Of a stretch of DNA of 64,000 nt, positions 59,544 through 64,000 are shown one piece after another. Position 1 is the stretch's first letter, and every line of letters starts with the position of its first letter. The position numbers and the translations under genes are program-made. Below the pieces are notes generated by a model that saw only the letters and a program-made list of their open reading frames with translations, searched no databases and had not been told where the DNA came from. The stretch spans positions 58,258,501 to 58,322,500 of the forward strand of contig JAZBRS010000026.1 of the NCBI GenBank assembly GCA_037176725.1, written 5' to 3'. The stretch comes from Posidonia oceanica (taxonomy: Eukaryota > Streptophyta > Magnoliopsida > Alismatales > Posidoniaceae).

Positions 59544-61494
59544 TCTCTCGTTGATTGCCAACTAAAGATGATCCTTTTCTGATGGAATGAACGGAAGCTT
59601 ATATGGGGAGGAGCTGGCTGCTGGCGCGCTGCTGAATTTGAACTCAACGGAGGCCACTGCAGCAGACAAGAGATGGCGAGGCGACCGGCATTGAAAGCTT
59701 CTGGATTTGGTGCTGAGATGGAAGAGAGGCGGCGAGCTGCTGTAGGTGACAGGATGGAAGCTTGAAATTTGAACGATGGAGGGAGCACTGCAGCTGGCCG
59801 CTCGCGGGAGAAAGCTGTAGAAATGCTGAAGGAGGAAGAAGGGTGGAGAAGGCTGGGCCGCGGGCCGAAAAAAAGAAAAAGAAAAATAAAGAAGAAGGAG
59901 AGAAACGGGCTGATGGGCCCAGCAAGGAAAAAGGAAAGAAAAATGAGAAGGAAGAAAGAAAGAAAGAGAGGGAAAATAGGAGAAATAAAATAGGAAAAAA
60001 TAAATTAAAAATAAGTAAAAATATTAGATGGATTGGGTTGTAGGTTAGGTGTTTAATTAGATTTTTTAATGACTGTTTTGGGTTAATTAGTGTGTTTTGG
60101 GTTTGATTAGGGTTTTAGGGTTTTGTTTTGTTCTTAAATTCATTTTCCATTTTGATTAAGTGTTGTTAAGTCTTTTTAGATTGTTTTTTAATTGTGTTTT
60201 TCTTGTTAAGCATTTAGGATGTTAATTAGGATTTTTTAGGATTTATTTTCAGGTTAATTAGAGTGGGTTTTGGTTTTTTTTTTAGTTTTAGTCTTTCAGG
60301 ATTTTCTTTCTTAAGTCTTTTGGGATTAGGTTTTTGATTTTTATTTGTTAATTTTTCATGATGTTTTTTAATTGGGTTTCTCTGATTTGATGGAGTGTTT
60401 TTAAGGTCCTTTTTAATGTGTTTCTCATTTTCTTTTTAATTAAGTTCTTAAATTGTTTTTCTTATGTTTGTTAAGTTAAGCCTTTTTTCCTTCATTAATT
60501 GTTTATCTAGTGTTTTTAATTATCTTACTTCTTTTTAGGGTTTGTTTTTTAATTCTTTTGATAGGGTTTTCACTTTTGGTGGGTTTTGATTTTATTTCAG
60601 TTTTTTCCTTGATTTTTCAGTATTTTCTTTTAGTTTGTTTTGCATTTTTTAGTTTGCATGCTTGATTTTCTTTTTAGCTTGATTTAATTAGGTTTAAGTT
60701 TTTAATTGTTTGTTTAATGTTTTTAAATTGTTTTTCTTAGAGTTCTGATTTGTTTCTCTTATGTTTTGGAGTTTTACAGATTTTTAGGGCTTTTTATGGA
60801 TTTTAGCAAAAGAAAGAAAAGGAAAAGAGAAGGGGGAAGGAAATGGAAAAAGGGAGAAATAAAAAGGAAAGAGATGAGTTGGAGGAAAATGATTTTTTTA
60901 AAATTCAGTGAAAATGTTAAAAATAAAGTAAAAATAGGAATAAGATAGAGAAGGGATAGAAGCACAAAAGGGGCCCACAGCCAGGCACGAAAAAGAGCAA
61001 GAAAGGGATGAAAAGAGAGACGATAATCAGGAGAGGGAGAGGAGAGAGAAAATGATAATCCCGGAGAGAGAAAAGGATAATTAGGGCAAATGAGAGGCTT
61101 AGAGGTCTTGGAATGGGATGAAAATTGGAGAGTGGGTAGCCTAGGGTTTCTAGTGTTGGTTCTGACGTTTTGGTTTGATTCCAAGGAGGTTTTGGAGGGG
61201 TTTTAAGGTGTAGAAAAAGGGGAGTTTTACTTAGGTTTTCTAGGGTTTTTGGGAATGGCCTAGGTTTGAGAGTTTCTAAGTTCTTGGGCATGTTTGCTAA
61301 GTGGGTGTTGGTGGGTTTTGCTATGGATTTTGGTCAAGTTTTGAGCTTGGGAAGAGGGGTAAAGGCTTAGGTCAAGTTGGCTTGGTTTTAAAGGGTAAAG
61401 AAGAGGATTAGGGTTTGGTTTTAGGTTAGGGTTTGAGTCCAGCAATCACTAGGAGGGCTCCAAAGTCCAAGCCTGCCAAGATGGGGTGTCAACA
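59544..61494 (-). repeat. 3' LTR of element B, right part
   Basis: It continues the B LTR interrupted at 31363: the end of the GC-rich island, a T-rich tract (60000-60780), a G/A-rich terminal part and GGGGTGTCAACA at 61494. Its block order aligns with 36000-37354 of the C LTR. Confidence 0.83.
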
Positions 61495-61508
61495 GATGCC
61501 CCTCCCTG
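61495..61508 (-). promoter_or_regulatory. Polypurine tract of element B
   Basis: The minus strand reads CAGGGAGGGGCATC next to the LTR, as in A and C. Confidence 0.75.
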
Positions 61509-62040
61509 AGCAAGGTCAAGCGGAGCGAGGCCGCTGCTCAAAGTTGACAAGACACCCCATCTGACCGGCGGAAGCAGCGGGTTGCTATGGGCGTGAGCTA
61601 CTTATTCGGCGGATGCACCGAAAATCGTAGCCTGTTGCCGCAATGCAAGATGCAGGGTGCAGATGGATGATGCTAAGCGTGCAATGCATGCTAATGTAAA
61701 TGCAATGCAAGAGTTAGTACAAAAGTTAGCCAATTAGAGGAAAATGCTGATGCTGTGCAAGTGATGCCGATGATACTAAAGTAGTATGCAATGCTAGCCG
61801 AGAAGATGCAGAGATGATGCAAGAGAAAATGCTAAAAGGACGCGATGTGGTGCAAGGATCTGGCAGGAAGGCCAGACTTGCGCGACAAAGCAAGGAAAAA
61901 CAAGGTGCAGCTCGTCCCCGCCTGGGGAGCAAGCTAGCAGAAGAGAAAGGAGGGGTGCGAGGGGAGAGAGGCCAATTCTCCTATCGCAAAAAAGGAGGTG
62001 CATGACTTTGCCTTCCTGGGGCAAGGCCACGCCAAAAAAG
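61509..62040 (-). other. Conserved non-coding block next to the PPT in element B
   Basis: It is shared with A and C and includes the arm GACACCCCAT (61551-61560) that pairs with the LTR end. No gene is visible. Confidence 0.55.
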
Positions 62041-62930
62041 GTGATAAGATGACGGGCTTATCGTCCGGATAGTTTACAGTCCTATCAACCGGGAGTGATA
62101 GTTTAGGTTATCAGCCTGGAGCGATAGTTTAGGTTATCAGCCTAGAGTGATAGTTTAGGTTATCAGCCTGGAGTGATAGTTTAGGTTATCAGCCTAAAGC
62201 AGTTGTGAGTGATAGTTACTGGATATCAGCCGTATAACATGGATGTGTGGGATAGTTTACAGTCCTATCAACTGGCGGATAGTTTACAGACCTATCAACT
62301 GGCGGATAGTTTACAGACCTATCAACTGGAAGCGACAAACCATGAGTGATAGTTACTGGGTATCAGCCGTATAACGCAAATGCCAGATAGTTTACAGTCC
62401 TATCAACTGGAGCGATAGTTTACAGACCTAGCAACTAGCGGATAGTTTACAGACCTATCAACTGGCGGATAGTTTACAGACCTATCAACTGGAAATGGCA
62501 TTTGCGAGGGACAGTTACTGGGTGTCAGCCGTATAACATGATTGCGCGTGATAGTTTAGGATATCAACCTAGCGATAGTTTACAGTCCTATCAACTGGAA
62601 CGATAGTTTACAGTCCTATCAACTGGCGGATAGTTTACAGGCCTATCAACTGGAACGCGCAATGATGAGGGATAGTTACTGGATATCAGCCGTATAATGC
62701 AATTGCTGGTGATAGTTTAGGATATCAGCCTAGCGATAGTTTACAGTCCTATCAACTGGCAGATAGTTTACAGACCTATCAACTGGCGGATAATTTACAG
62801 ACCTATCAACTGGAAACCGCAATTGCAAGGGACAGTTACTGGATGTCAGCCGTATAACACAACTGTGGGCCGACCATGGATCGGCCCAGATGATAGTTTA
62901 GGTTATCAGCCTGAGAGTGCTGTGATTGTT
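62041..62930 (-). repeat. Structured module array of element B (four branches)
   Basis: It has the same organisation as in A and C, with extra GATAGTTTAGGTTATCAGCCT modules at the start. Branch stems are 62375-62384/62497-62506, 62538-62547/62657-62666 (one mismatch) and 62698-62706/62819-62827; the first branch stem (62239/62335) is weak. The outer stem is 62199-62207/62858-62866. The fifth branch of A and C is missing as a whole unit. Confidence 0.83.
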
Positions 62931-63780
62931 GATTGATTGATTGCTTGATAAGAGGGGATGAGATCATGATGAGATTGATTGCTTAATTGATTGATAAGAG
63001 GGGATGAGGTAATGATGAGATTGATTGCTTGAGAGGGGGTGAGATAATGATGGGATCTAGTGCTAAAGAGGGGGTGAGATAATGATGAGATTGATTGATA
63101 AAGAGGGGGATGAGATCATGATGAGATTGATTGATAAAGAGGGGGATGAGATCATGATGAGATCTAATGCTAAAGAGGGGGGGAGATAATGATGAGATTG
63201 ATTGCTAAAGAGGGGGTGAGATAATGATGAGATCTAATGCTAAAGAGGGGGGTGAGATAATGATGAGATTGATTGATAAAGAGGGGGATGAGATCATGAT
63301 GAGATCTAATGCTAAAGAGGGGGGGAGATAATGATGAGATTGATTGCTAAAGAGGGGGTGAGATAATGATGAGATTGATTGATAAAGAGGGGGATGAGAT
63401 CATGATGAGATCTAATGCTAAAGAAGGGGGTGAGATAATGATGAGATTGATTGCTAAAGAGGGGGTGAGATAATGATGAGATCTAATGCTAAAGAGGGGG
63501 GTGAGATCATGATGAGATTGATTGATAAAAAGGGGGATGAGATCATGATGAGATTGATTGATAAAGAGGGGGATGAGATCATGATGAGATTGATTGATAA
63601 GAAAAGGTGATAAGATATCGGACTTATCGGCCGGCAAAGAGGGGATGAGATAATGATGAGAGATGATAAGATATCGGACTTATCGGCCGGCAAAGAGGGG
63701 ATGAGGTAATGATGAGATTGATTGATTGATAAGATATCGGACTTATCGACCAGCAAAGAGGGGATGAGACAATGATGAGA
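62931..63780. repeat. 36-bp tandem repeats of element B
   Basis: About twenty units of 35-36 bp contain GAGGGGGTGAGATAATGATGA or GATGAGATCATGATGAGA, ending in GATAAGATATCGGACTTATC modules. This is the counterpart of 38941-39520 in C, with more copies. Open frames in it are simple repeat translations. Confidence 0.78.
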
Positions 63781-64000
63781 TGAATCATCCTATGACGCCA
63801 GGAACATCATAGGGGAAAGAGGGGGAGAATGATACCAAGGGGCGATCAAAAGATGCCCCTGGTGTTGGGATGACACCAGGGGTTGGCCAGCGCGTCCTTG
63901 GCATCGAAAGCAGAGGGTGAAGACAAGATTGTCGTGCTTGTCAGACGAGTAGTTTGGGGTACCAACCCGCTGGGGACTCAGCTGGGGATGATCAGCTGAG
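63781..64000 (-). repeat. Start of third structured block, element B
   Basis: It contains the CCCCTGGTGTT/GACACCAGGGG hairpin near 63856-63882 and CAGTTTGGGG modules, as in C from 39521. It runs off the window; the extra ORF and pol of B would follow. Confidence 0.7.

Noticed and set aside
25800..61494. A and B read as one element with a large internal deletion
   Set aside because: The LTR at 27458-61494 is followed on its right by a PPT and internal DNA of its own, so it is a 3' LTR of a separate element; nesting is simpler.

Overview
The window is plant nuclear heterochromatin made almost entirely of nested Ty3/gypsy LTR retrotransposons of the Tat/Ogre type. The evidence is LTRs of about 6 kb, primer-binding sites matching the 3' end of a plant tRNA-Arg, a Gag-protease-RT-RNaseH-RNaseH-integrase polyprotein with two RNase H domains, and interstitial TTTAGGG tracts. 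I see no host gene in its own locus and cannot name the species.

Layout (my letters). Element D (1-18630, minus strand, cut by the window start) has an open extra ORF (1-510), a decayed gag-pol (1943-10706), a leader, a PBS and a 6.7 kb 5' LTR. That LTR carries a tandem array with a 179-bp period, a tRNA-like SINE candidate, and a processed copy of a host mRNA with a poly(A) tail, set in telomere-like repeats. D sits inside an oppositely oriented LTR of its own family (E, 18631-19608). Element A has its 3' LTR at 19813-25799 and a stub of internal DNA to 27457. Element B is inserted in A; its 3' LTR starts at 27458 and its internal DNA runs from 61495 past the window end. Element C (31364-59538) is inserted in B's LTR. 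C is complete: 5991-bp LTRs, a 5-bp target duplication GATGG, PBS, PPT, one open gag-pol frame of 2953 codons, and a 400-codon extra ORF downstream of pol. Its two LTRs differ by about eight transitions by eye, so the insertion is recent.

The most unusual feature is the region between the extra ORF and the 3' LTR in A, B and C. It holds roughly twenty short modules, each with two interleaved complementary segments. Both segments vary with compensatory changes, and on the transcribed strand the geometry is that of an H-type pseudoknot. The modules are grouped into four or five branches, each closed by its own 8-11 bp stem, and an outer 8-9 bp stem closes the whole set. Branch order and most stems are shared by the three elements although the stem sequences differ. 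This looks like a large, selected RNA (or single-stranded DNA) architecture that I do not recognise from any described family.

In C the pieces make a plausible autonomous element. The LTR drives a minus-strand transcript; tRNA-Arg primes at the PBS; the polyprotein supplies particle, protease, reverse transcriptase and integrase; the PPT primes the second strand. The downstream protein and the structured 3' region are lineage-specific additions of unknown role.
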